The translations under genes were made by a program, and so were the position numbers. A stretch of DNA of 64,000 nt from Vescimonas fastidiosa. Lineage in GTDB: Bacteria > Bacillota > Clostridia > Oscillospirales > Oscillospiraceae. The stretch spans positions 558,001-622,000 of the forward strand of contig NZ_AP023416.1 in NCBI RefSeq assembly GCF_018326305.1, in the 5' to 3' direction. Below, piece by piece: positions 49,024-56,041 of the stretch (within the stretch, counting starts at the first letter, position 1; every line of letters begins with the position of its first letter). The notes beneath the pieces are model-generated. The model had not been told where the DNA came from and made no database searches. It saw nothing but the letters and a program-made list of their open reading frames with translations.

Positions 49024-49777
49024 CAAAATCGAAGTCTTCAAGAATGAACAGTTCGGTGAGGTGAGGACGATCCTCGACGGAGAAACACTTCTGTTCTGCG
49101 GCTCAGATGTTGCAAGAGCATTGGGATATGCCAGACCCGGCAAGGCAATTATTGACCATTGCAAGGGTGTCCTAAAACGGGACACCCTTACGAGCGGCGG
49201 TACGCAGTCCCTTTCCTACATTACGGAGGGTGATGTTTACAGGCTAATTGTCCATAGCAAACTCCCCTCGGCGGAAAGATTTGAACACTGGCTGTTCGAT
49301 GAGGTTGTTCCCATGATCCGCAAGACCGGCTGCTACATGACGGAATCCCTGCTGGACCGCATTCAGAAGGAACCGGCGGTCATCATAGAGCTTGCGCAGA
49401 CCTTGCTCAAGGAAACGAATCGCGCCAATGCCCTTGAAGCGGAGCTGGGCATCGCAAGACCGAAAGCCGATTACTTTGACGTCTTCGTCAATCCAGATGA
49501 CTGCACCAACATTCGCACCACGGCGAAGGAACTGAAAATCCCGGAGCGCAAGTTCGTCAAATTCCTGCTTAACGAAGGGTATCTGTTCCGCTCTCCCTCC
49601 GGTCAGCTTCTTCCCTACAACAAGAAGAGCAACGAAGGACTCTTCATCGTCCGGGATTTCGTGACCTTCCGCTATACCGGCTCTCAGACCTACTTCACCC
49701 CGAAGGGCAAGAACGTCATCCGCATCCGCTACTTTGGAATCTGCGGCGTTGAAGTATCTACGGAAATGGCAGGGTGA
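49016..49777 (+). CDS. BRO-family phage antirepressor-like protein
   Basis: A 253-residue protein with an N-terminal BRO domain (FGEVRTILDGETLLFCGSDV, ARALGYARPGKAI, SEAERFEHWLFDEVVPMIRK-like segment at about 85-105) and a C-terminal KilAC/ANT domain (TTAKELKIPERKFVKFLLNE). Such proteins usually counter repressors in prophages. ICE1 has no counterpart, so it is an ICE2-specific insertion between the first two operon genes. ATG 49,016 follows GGAAAGG. Confidence 0.85.
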   Translation: MDNKIEVFKNEQFGEVRTILDGETLLFCGSDVARALGYARPGKAIIDHCKGVLKRDTLTSGGTQSLSYITEGDVYRLIVHSKLPSAERFEHWLFDEVVPMIRKTGCYMTESLLDRIQKEPAVIIELAQTLLKETNRANALEAELGIARPKADYFDVFVNPDDCTNIRTTAKELKIPERKFVKFLLNEGYLFRSPSGQLLPYNKKSNEGLFIVRDFVTFRYTGSQTYFTPKGKNVIRIRYFGICGVEVSTEMAG

Positions 49778-49781
49778 TCAT

Positions 49782-50678
49782 GTGTCAGTCTATCGCGTCA
49801 ATAAAACCCGTGACTTCACGGTCATGGGCAATACCCACCTGAGAGATAAGAACCTCTCCCTCAAAGCAGTCGGTCTTCTCTCAAAGATGCTGTCCTTCAA
49901 CGACGGCTGGCAGTTCTCCACCCGTGGTCTTGCAGCACTCTGCAAGGAAGGTCCCGACGCCATACTTTCGGCACTCAAGGAGCTTGAGGAAAACGGCTAC
50001 CTTGTCCGTCACCGTGGCAGAGATGATAAGGGCAGAATGGTCAGCACGGAGTTCGACATCTATGAGATGCCGCAAGCCGGTTTGCCACACAGGGATAATC
50101 CACACAGGGAAAATCCCGATGTGGAGAATCCAGACGTGGAGAATCCCCATAGGGAAAATCCCGCACAAAGAAATACTATCCAAGTAATTACACAAGAAAG
50201 AAATACTCTCTCAAAGAACTATCAATCCATCAATCTTGATGTGATGGACAGGATGGATGAGCGAAGCGAGTATGGAGAGATTATCAAAGAGAATCTTGAC
50301 TACAACATTCTCTGTCAGGATCCGAAGTTCGATAAAGACCGCTTCCGGGAGATCATGGACATCATGCTGGATGCCGTCTGCTCTACCGCTCCGACCATCC
50401 GTATCAATGGCGAGGATATGCCGCAGCAAGTGGTTAAGTCCCGCTTTCTCAAGCTGAATAGCAGCCACATAGAGTACGTTCTGGAAGCAATGAACAAGAA
50501 CCCGTCAGACATCCGTAATATCCGGGCGTACCTGTTGACCGCTCTGTATAACGCCTCTCTGACGATAGACAATTACTACTCCGCGCTCGTCAATCATGAT
50601 TTCTACGGGCAGGACAGATCGGCAGGGTCAAAGAAGCCGAAGACCTACGATTATAGCCTTTGCGAAGACACTCTTTAA
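49782..50678 (+). CDS. RepA_N-like / DUF6017 protein (ICE2)
   Basis: A 298-residue homologue of the 3707 protein with the same three parts: winged helix (VYRVNKTRDFTVMGNTHLRD), a linker of five-residue ENP units (about residues 102-128), and DUF6017 (YGEIIKENLDYNILCQDPKF). GTG 49,782 aligns with the ICE1 initiator Met and is preferred over ATG 49,734, which lies inside the previous gene. Confidence 0.83.
   Translation: MSVYRVNKTRDFTVMGNTHLRDKNLSLKAVGLLSKMLSFNDGWQFSTRGLAALCKEGPDAILSALKELEENGYLVRHRGRDDKGRMVSTEFDIYEMPQAGLPHRDNPHRENPDVENPDVENPHRENPAQRNTIQVITQERNTLSKNYQSINLDVMDRMDERSEYGEIIKENLDYNILCQDPKFDKDRFREIMDIMLDAVCSTAPTIRINGEDMPQQVVKSRFLKLNSSHIEYVLEAMNKNPSDIRNIRAYLLTALYNASLTIDNYYSALVNHDFYGQDRSAGSKKPKTYDYSLCEDTL
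50088..50162 (+). repeat. Five 15-bp iteron-like repeats inside the ICE2 rep gene
   Basis: Units at 50,088, 50,103, 50,118, 50,133 and 50,148. Consensus is close to CACAGGGAAAATCCC or GATGTGGAGAATCCA, sharing GGA(A/G)AATCC with ICE1's repeats. They encode HRENP/DVENP units. Confidence 0.55.
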
Positions 50679-50721
50679 TGAATACCATCGTGAGCAATGC
50701 TCGGAAAGGAGGACAGTGTAA

Positions 50722-50757
50722 ATGAAAATCATCTGTCGCCGGATTGTGCCGCCTTAG
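50722..50757 (+). CDS. Micro-ORF ending Pro-Pro-stop (ICE2), candidate leader of pcfB
   Basis: The 11-codon frame MKIICRRIVPP has a strong ribosome site (AAAGGAGGACAGTGTAA). Its stop lies in a hairpin, TGCCGCCTTAG/CTGAGGCAGCA (50,747-50,768). It matches the ICE1 micro-ORF at 4651 in position, the basic middle and the PP-stop end. Confidence 0.5.
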   Translation: MKIICRRIVPP

Positions 50758-50806
50758 CTGAGGCAGCATTCCCTCAATCATTTCAAGGAAAGGAGGTATC
50801 ACTGCA

Positions 50807-51298
50807 ATGCAGGATGAAGTCAACACCAAAGTTGTTGCAATCATGATCAAGGGCGGCAAAATCTCAGCCGAGGTGCTGAAAAAGGCACTGGACAAGTTCG
50901 TGCAGGAGATTGAGAAGGCGCAGAAGCAGATGCAGCAGCCAAAAACCTATCGCGGCAAGCAGTCCATCAAGCATCTGATGAGCCAGAACGCCGCCATCTC
51001 CAACATCGAAGTGACGGACGGCAACATCAAGTCCTTTGAGCGAACAGCCAGTAAATACGGTCTGGACTTTGCGCTCAAGAAGGACGTTTCCGTTGAGCCG
51101 CCCAGCTATCTTGTCTTCTTCAAGGGACGAGATGTTGATGTTATGACCGCCGCGTTCAAGGAGTTCTCCGCAAAAACCGTCAAGCAGAAGGAACAGCCGT
51201 CCATCCGGCACAAGCTGGATCAGGAGAAAGCCCAGAGCAAGGCACAGCACAAAGAGAAAGTCAAGGTCAAGACCAAGGATCGGGGTGTGGAGCTGTGA
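50807..51298 (+). CDS. pcfB: PcfB family conjugation protein (ICE2)
   Basis: A 163-residue DUF3801 protein homologous to the 4723 gene, sharing AISNIEVTDGNIKSFERTAS and YLVFFKGRDVDVMTAAFKEF. ATG 50,807 follows GAAAGGAGG. It ends inside the virD4 start (GTGA overlap), as expected for a coupled pair. Confidence 0.87.
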   Translation: MQDEVNTKVVAIMIKGGKISAEVLKKALDKFVQEIEKAQKQMQQPKTYRGKQSIKHLMSQNAAISNIEVTDGNIKSFERTASKYGLDFALKKDVSVEPPSYLVFFKGRDVDVMTAAFKEFSAKTVKQKEQPSIRHKLDQEKAQSKAQHKEKVKVKTKDRGVEL

Positions 51299-53064
51299 AC
51301 AAACCCGATATGAAGAAGCTCATTCTTCTGAACCTTCCGTATGTCTTCGCCTTCTACTTTGCGGATAAGATTGCCGCCGTATTTCGTCTCGCTCCCGGCA
51401 CAGAGTTCATCGACAAGCTGACAAACGGCTTTGCCGTGTTCGGCACTGCCTTTGCAAATCCGCTTCCCAGCTTTCATCCCGTTGATCTGCTCGTCGGTCT
51501 GGTTGCCGGTGCGCTGCTCAAGCTGGCGGTCTATGTCAAGGGCAAGAACCGCAAGAAGTTCCGGCAGGGCGAAGAATACGGATCTGCACGATGGGGTAAG
51601 CCGGAGGACATCAAGCCGTACATGGACCCGGAGTTCTCCAACAATGTCATTCTGACGCAGACGGAGTTCCTGACCATGAACAGCCGTCCAAAGCAGCCGA
51701 AATACGCCCGCAACAAGAACATCCTTGTCATCGGCGGTTCCGGCTCAGGCAAGACGCGCTTTTTTGTAAAACCAAATCTTATGCAGATGCACAGTTCATA
51801 CGTTGTCACCGACCCGAAGGGTACGGTGCTGGTAGAGTGCGGCAAGATGCTCGAAAAGGGCGGCTATGTCATCAAGTCGCTGAACACCATCAATTTCCGA
51901 AAATCCATGCACTACAACCCTTTCAGCTACATCCGCAGTGAGAAGGACATCCTCAAGCTGGTCAATACGATCATCGTCAACACGAAGGGAGATGGCGATA
52001 AGTCCGGCGAAGATTTCTGGGTCAAGGCGGAAAAGCTCTACTACACAGCTCTCATCGGCTACATCTGGTATGAGGCACCCGACCACGAGAAAAACTTTAC
52101 TACCCTGCTCGAAATGATCAATGCCTCAGAAGCCAGAGAGGACGATGAGACCTTCAAGAACCCCGTGGATGTCATGTTCGATGAGCTGGAAGCCCGCGAC
52201 CCTGACCACTTTGCGGTCAAGCAATATCGCAAATACAAGCTGGCGGCGGGCAAAACCGCGAAGTCGATCCTGATTTCCTGCGGTGCAAGGCTTGCGCCCT
52301 TCGACATCGCAGAGCTGCGGGAGCTGATGAGCTACGATGAGATGGAGCTGGACACCATCGGAGACCGGAAGACGGCGCTGTTCGTCATCATTTCTGATAC
52401 CGACGACACCTTCAATTTCGTCGTGGCAATCATGTATTCCCAACTCTTCAACCTTCTCTGCGACAAAGCAGATGACGTTTACAACGGACGGCTTCCTGTT
52501 CATGTGCGCTGTCTGCTCGATGAGTTTGCGAACATCGGTCAAATCCCGAAGTTTGATAAGCTCATCGCAACCATCCGAAGCCGGGAAATCTCGGCGTCAA
52601 TCATCTTACAGTCCCAGTCTCAGCTCAAGACCATCTACAAGGATGCGGCGGACACCATCACGGGCAACTGCGACTGCACACTTTTCCTCGGCGGCAAGGA
52701 GAAATCCACGCTCAAGGAAATCAGCGAGGTGCTGGGCAAGGAAACAATCGACCTTTACAACACATCGGAAACCCGTTCCAACAACAACTCTTATGGCTTG
52801 AACTATCAGAAGACCGGCAAGGAATTGATGTCTCAGGATGAGATCGCCGTCATGGACGGAGGCAAGTGTATTTTACAGCTTCGAGGCGTGAGACCTTTTC
52901 TCAGTAACAAATACGACATCACGAAGCATCCAAAGTATAGGCAGCTCTCCGACTTCGATAAACGAAACGCCTTTGACATTGAAAAGTACCGGACGCATAA
53001 GCTGGTAGTCAAGCCCGATGACACGTTCGACCTCTATGATATGGGCGAGGTCGAAGATGATTAA
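51295..53064 (+). CDS. virD4: VirD4/TraG-type coupling protein (ICE2)
   Basis: A 589-residue inner-membrane ATPase, homologous to the 5181 protein along its whole length. Membrane helices lie in the first 80 residues, Walker A IGGSGSGKT at about 145-153, Walker B in CLLDEF near 404. GTG 51,295 overlaps the pcfB stop. It is followed by a terminator, unlike in ICE1. Confidence 0.93.
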   Translation: MNKPDMKKLILLNLPYVFAFYFADKIAAVFRLAPGTEFIDKLTNGFAVFGTAFANPLPSFHPVDLLVGLVAGALLKLAVYVKGKNRKKFRQGEEYGSARWGKPEDIKPYMDPEFSNNVILTQTEFLTMNSRPKQPKYARNKNILVIGGSGSGKTRFFVKPNLMQMHSSYVVTDPKGTVLVECGKMLEKGGYVIKSLNTINFRKSMHYNPFSYIRSEKDILKLVNTIIVNTKGDGDKSGEDFWVKAEKLYYTALIGYIWYEAPDHEKNFTTLLEMINASEAREDDETFKNPVDVMFDELEARDPDHFAVKQYRKYKLAAGKTAKSILISCGARLAPFDIAELRELMSYDEMELDTIGDRKTALFVIISDTDDTFNFVVAIMYSQLFNLLCDKADDVYNGRLPVHVRCLLDEFANIGQIPKFDKLIATIRSREISASIILQSQSQLKTIYKDAADTITGNCDCTLFLGGKEKSTLKEISEVLGKETIDLYNTSETRSNNNSYGLNYQKTGKELMSQDEIAVMDGGKCILQLRGVRPFLSNKYDITKHPKYRQLSDFDKRNAFDIEKYRTHKLVVKPDDTFDLYDMGEVEDD

Positions 53065-53143
53065 AGCCCCGTCGCTGCACTGCGCAGTGGGTAAAGCCTG
53101 ATGGCTCATCCCAAAGCAGAACAGCGACGGGGCTTCTTTTTTT
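53064..53143 (+). terminator. Branched terminator between virD4 and maff2
   Basis: The outer stem AAGCCCCGTCGCTG (53,064-53,077) pairs perfectly with CAGCGACGGGGCTT (53,122-53,135) and is followed by CTTTTTTT. Inside are two smaller stems, CACT/AGTG and GGG-GCC/GGC-CCC, giving a multibranched fold. It would separate maff2 expression from the upstream operon. Confidence 0.75.
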
Positions 53144-53198
53144 ATGCCCATTTTCGGAAATACACAATCAATCTTTTTCAAATCAAGGAGGAAAATCT

Positions 53199-53414
53199 AT
53201 GGCTTTCATCAATCAGGCTGTCACGGTTCTTCAGACGCTCGTTATCGCTCTCGGAGCCGGTCTCGCAGTGTGGGGTGTTGTCAACCTCATGGAAGGCTAC
53301 GGCAACGACAACCCCGGCGCCAAGTCTCAGGGCATCAAGCAGCTCATGGCTGGCGGTGGTGTGGTGCTGATCGGCACGACCCTCATCCCTCTGCTCTCCG
53401 GTCTGTTCGGTTAA
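53199..53414 (+). CDS. maff2: Maff2 family protein, copy 1
   Basis: A 71-residue membrane protein with two helices (about residues 10-32 and 49-68) joined by a short loop with YGNDNPGAKSQGIKQLMAGG. Size, two-helix layout and position before TrbL/VirB6 recall the VirB2 major pilin; that equivalence is inferred. ATG 53,199 follows AAGGAGG. It is identical in protein sequence to copy 2 and represents the intact form of the gene split in ICE1. Confidence 0.88.
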   Translation: MAFINQAVTVLQTLVIALGAGLAVWGVVNLMEGYGNDNPGAKSQGIKQLMAGGGVVLIGTTLIPLLSGLFG

Positions 53415-53442
53415 TCCGGCAGCCGCGCAGAAGTAACCATCG

Positions 53443-53470
53443 GGGCGGGTGCTGGAAAAGGCACTCGCCC
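53443..53470 (+). promoter_or_regulatory. Hairpin between maff2 copies
   Basis: GGGCGGGTGC (53,443-53,452) pairs with GCACTCGCCC (53,461-53,470), one wobble, with an 8-base loop and no T-tract. Possible mRNA processing or stability element. Confidence 0.5.
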
Positions 53471-53508
53471 TTCACAATTCACCAACGATTTAAGGAGGAA
53501 ATTCAAGT

Positions 53509-53724
53509 ATGGCATTTATCAATCAGGCAGTTACGGTTCTCCAGACGCTTGTTATCGCCCTCGGCGCAGGTCTTGCGGTGTGGGGTGTTGTCAACCTCAT
53601 GGAAGGCTACGGCAACGACAACCCCGGCGCTAAGTCTCAGGGCATCAAGCAGCTCATGGCTGGCGGCGGTGTGGTGCTGATCGGCACGACCCTCATCCCC
53701 CTGCTCTCCGGTTTGTTCGGCTAA
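53509..53724 (+). CDS. maff2: Maff2 family protein, copy 2
   Basis: A 71-residue protein identical to copy 1, encoded by DNA with about 13 silent differences in the first 87 bases and about 5 in the last 129. ATG 53,509 follows AAGGAGG. Tandem duplication of a pilin-like gene is notable, as ICE1 had a single copy. Confidence 0.88.
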   Translation: MAFINQAVTVLQTLVIALGAGLAVWGVVNLMEGYGNDNPGAKSQGIKQLMAGGGVVLIGTTLIPLLSGLFG

Positions 53725-53763
53725 TCCACGGCAAGCCCAGCTTAACCGAAGGGTGGTGAAATA

Positions 53764-54633
53764 TTGGGCAGCATTTTAGAAAAGATCGAACAAGCTCTCA
53801 AGGATATGCTGATCGGATGGATCGAGAGCAACCTGACCAATATGTTCACCGATGTCAACGAGAAGGTAGGAACGATTGCCGCCGAAGTTGGGCAAACACC
53901 GTCCGGCTGGAACGGCGGCGTGTACCAGATGATCCGGGGACTATCTGAAAACGTGATAGTCCCCATCGCTGGTATCATCATCACCTTCGTTTTGTGCTAC
54001 GAGCTGATTTCCATGATCACCGAGAAAAACAACCTTCACGACATGGACACTTGGATGTTCTTCAAGTGGTTTTTCAAGGCGGCTGTGGCGATCTACCTCG
54101 TGACGCATACGTTTGACATCGTGATGGCAGTATTCGACATCGGGCAGAACGTGGTTTCCGGTGCAGCCGGAGTCATCCACGGCAACACCAGCATTGACAT
54201 TGACGCGACGATTGCGCAGATGCGTACCGGCATGGAGAACATGGGCGTCGGAGAACTGCTCGGTCTGTCAATAGAAACGCTTCTGATCAGCCTGTGCCTC
54301 AAAATCATGGCAATCCTCATTACGGTTATTCTCTACGGGCGCATGATTGAGATTTACTGCACCGTGAGCATTGCGCCTATTCCCATCGCAACCATGAGCA
54401 ACCGCGAATGGGGCAGCATCGGCACGAACTATCTGAAAGGCTTGTTCGCTCTGGCATTTCAGGGCTTTCTCATCATGGTCTGTGTCGGCATCTATGCAGT
54501 GCTGATCAACGGCATGATTATCGCAGACAACATTCACTCGGCTCTGTTCTCTGTGGCAGCGTATACGGTCATTCTGTGTTTCTCGCTGTTCAAGACCGGA
54601 AGCCTCGCAAAATCCATTTTCCACGCGCACTAA
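53764..54633 (+). CDS. trbL: TrbL/VirB6-like membrane protein (ICE2)
   Basis: A 289-residue polytopic membrane protein homologous to the 18,683 protein (shared VGQTPSGWNGG, VIVPIAGIIITFVLCYELIS, IAPIPIATMSN). TTG 53,764 is used after GGGTGGTG; the ICE1 homologue also starts with TTG. Inner-membrane channel component. Confidence 0.88.
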   Translation: MGSILEKIEQALKDMLIGWIESNLTNMFTDVNEKVGTIAAEVGQTPSGWNGGVYQMIRGLSENVIVPIAGIIITFVLCYELISMITEKNNLHDMDTWMFFKWFFKAAVAIYLVTHTFDIVMAVFDIGQNVVSGAAGVIHGNTSIDIDATIAQMRTGMENMGVGELLGLSIETLLISLCLKIMAILITVILYGRMIEIYCTVSIAPIPIATMSNREWGSIGTNYLKGLFALAFQGFLIMVCVGIYAVLINGMIIADNIHSALFSVAAYTVILCFSLFKTGSLAKSIFHAH

Positions 54634-54646
54634 GGAGGTCGGCAGC

Positions 54647-55216
54647 ATGAAGAAGTACAGCATCATCTACGCCGATCCCCCTTGGGCGTATCGGACTTAT
54701 TCCAAGAAGGGGCAGGGACGGTCGGCAGAAAGCCACTACCCGACAATGTGTATTGAAGACATCAAGGCACTTCCGGTCGGTGAGCTTGCCGCCAAGGACT
54801 GCGCTCTGTTCCTCTGGATCACGTTCCCGTGCCTCTGTGAAGCACTCGAAGTGCTGACGGCATGGGGCTTTTCTTATAAGACCGTGGCTTTTGTATGGGT
54901 GAAGCAAAACCGCAAGAACGATGACCTCTTCACCGGCATGGGGTATTGGACAAGGGCGAACGCCGAAATCTGCATCCTTGCAACAAAGGGACATCCGAAG
55001 CGAGTTGACGCCGGTGTGCGTCAGGTCATCCTCAGCCACATCGAAGAGCATTCCAAAAAGCCGGATGAAGCGCGGGAGCGCATTGTTCGGCTCATGGGAG
55101 ACCTTCCCCGCGTGGAGCTTTTTGCCCGTCAGTCCCCCGAAGGCTGGGACGTTTGGGGCAATGAGGTCGAATGCACAGCTCATCTTCCTATGGAGGAAAC
55201 ACCATGCTGCGGCTAA
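54647..55216 (+). CDS. MT-A70 family adenine methyltransferase (ICE2)
   Basis: A 189-residue N6-adenine methylase starting MKKYSIIYADPPWAYRTYSK, with catalytic DPPW at about 11-14. ATG 54,647 follows AAGGAGG at normal spacing, in contrast to the ICE1 homologue. It overlaps the XF1762 gene by 13 bases. Presumed anti-restriction role. Confidence 0.88.
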   Translation: MKKYSIIYADPPWAYRTYSKKGQGRSAESHYPTMCIEDIKALPVGELAAKDCALFLWITFPCLCEALEVLTAWGFSYKTVAFVWVKQNRKNDDLFTGMGYWTRANAEICILATKGHPKRVDAGVRQVILSHIEEHSKKPDEARERIVRLMGDLPRVELFARQSPEGWDVWGNEVECTAHLPMEETPCCG

Positions 55217-55692
55217 GACCCATCTCTCTTCGAGACGCCAACGAGTATGTCCGGCAGCATCACCGGCATCACAAGCCGGTTGCCGGTCACAAGTTTTCCA
55301 TCGGCTGTGAAGCAGACGGTGAGCTGGTCGGCGTGATTATCGCCGGGCGTCCCGTCAGCCGGTATCTGGATGACGGCTTCACATTGGAGGTTACAAGGCT
55401 ATGCACCAACGGAGAGAAGAACGCTTGCAGCTTTCTCTACGGCGCGGCGGCAAGAGCTGCTGCGGCTATGGGCTATAAGCGCATCATCACCTACACACTG
55501 GAAAGTGAAAACGGTGCAAGCCTTCGGGCTTCCGGCTGGATCTGTCAAGGCAAAGCGGGTGGGCTTCGCTGGACGGGCAAGCGTCAACCGAAGGAGGATC
55601 AATATCCCGCACAAATGAAGCTGCGCTATGAAAAGCAGCTTAGAAAGGAGGAAACAGTCAATGGCATTTGTTCCGGTCCCGAAGGATCTTAA
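55204..55692 (+). CDS. XF1762 family (GNAT-like) protein (ICE2)
   Basis: A 162-residue homologue of the 26,377 protein (YVRQHHRHHKPVAGHKFSIG, AGRPVSRYLDDGFTLEVTRL). ATG 55,204 follows TGGAGG. Here it sits between MT-A70 and prgI and overlaps prgI by 32 bases, a different place from ICE1. Confidence 0.8.
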   Translation: MLRLRPISLRDANEYVRQHHRHHKPVAGHKFSIGCEADGELVGVIIAGRPVSRYLDDGFTLEVTRLCTNGEKNACSFLYGAAARAAAAMGYKRIITYTLESENGASLRASGWICQGKAGGLRWTGKRQPKEDQYPAQMKLRYEKQLRKEETVNGICSGPEGS

Positions 55693-56041
55693 CCGCGTCA
55701 AAACGAAGGTCATGTTCAACCTGACCAAGCGGCAGCTCATTTGTTTTTCCATCGCTGCGGCAGTCGGCGTCCCGATCTTCTTTCTGGCAAAGGCGCATCT
55801 CGACTTGTCTACGGCGGCAATGCTGATGGTGGTGATCATGCTTCCGTTTATCTTCTTCGCGCTTTACGAGAAGGACGGTCAGCCCGCCGAAAAGTATCTG
55901 TACCACATCGTACAGTCCATGTTCATCCGGGACAAGGTGCGTCCCTATCGCACGAACAATCTCTACGCTGAGATTCAGCAGAAAATCAAAGAACAGGAGG
56001 AATTGCAGCTTGAACAACGGCACAGCAAAGGCAAAGCCTAA
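55661..56041 (+). CDS. prgI: PrgI family membrane protein (ICE2)
   Basis: A 126-residue protein (MAFVPVPKDLNRVKTKVMFN) with two membrane helices at about 30-70, homologous to the 20,110 protein. ATG 55,661 follows AAAGGAGG. Its 3' end holds the virB4 ribosome site. Confidence 0.88.
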   Translation: MAFVPVPKDLNRVKTKVMFNLTKRQLICFSIAAAVGVPIFFLAKAHLDLSTAAMLMVVIMLPFIFFALYEKDGQPAEKYLYHIVQSMFIRDKVRPYRTNNLYAEIQQKIKEQEELQLEQRHSKGKA

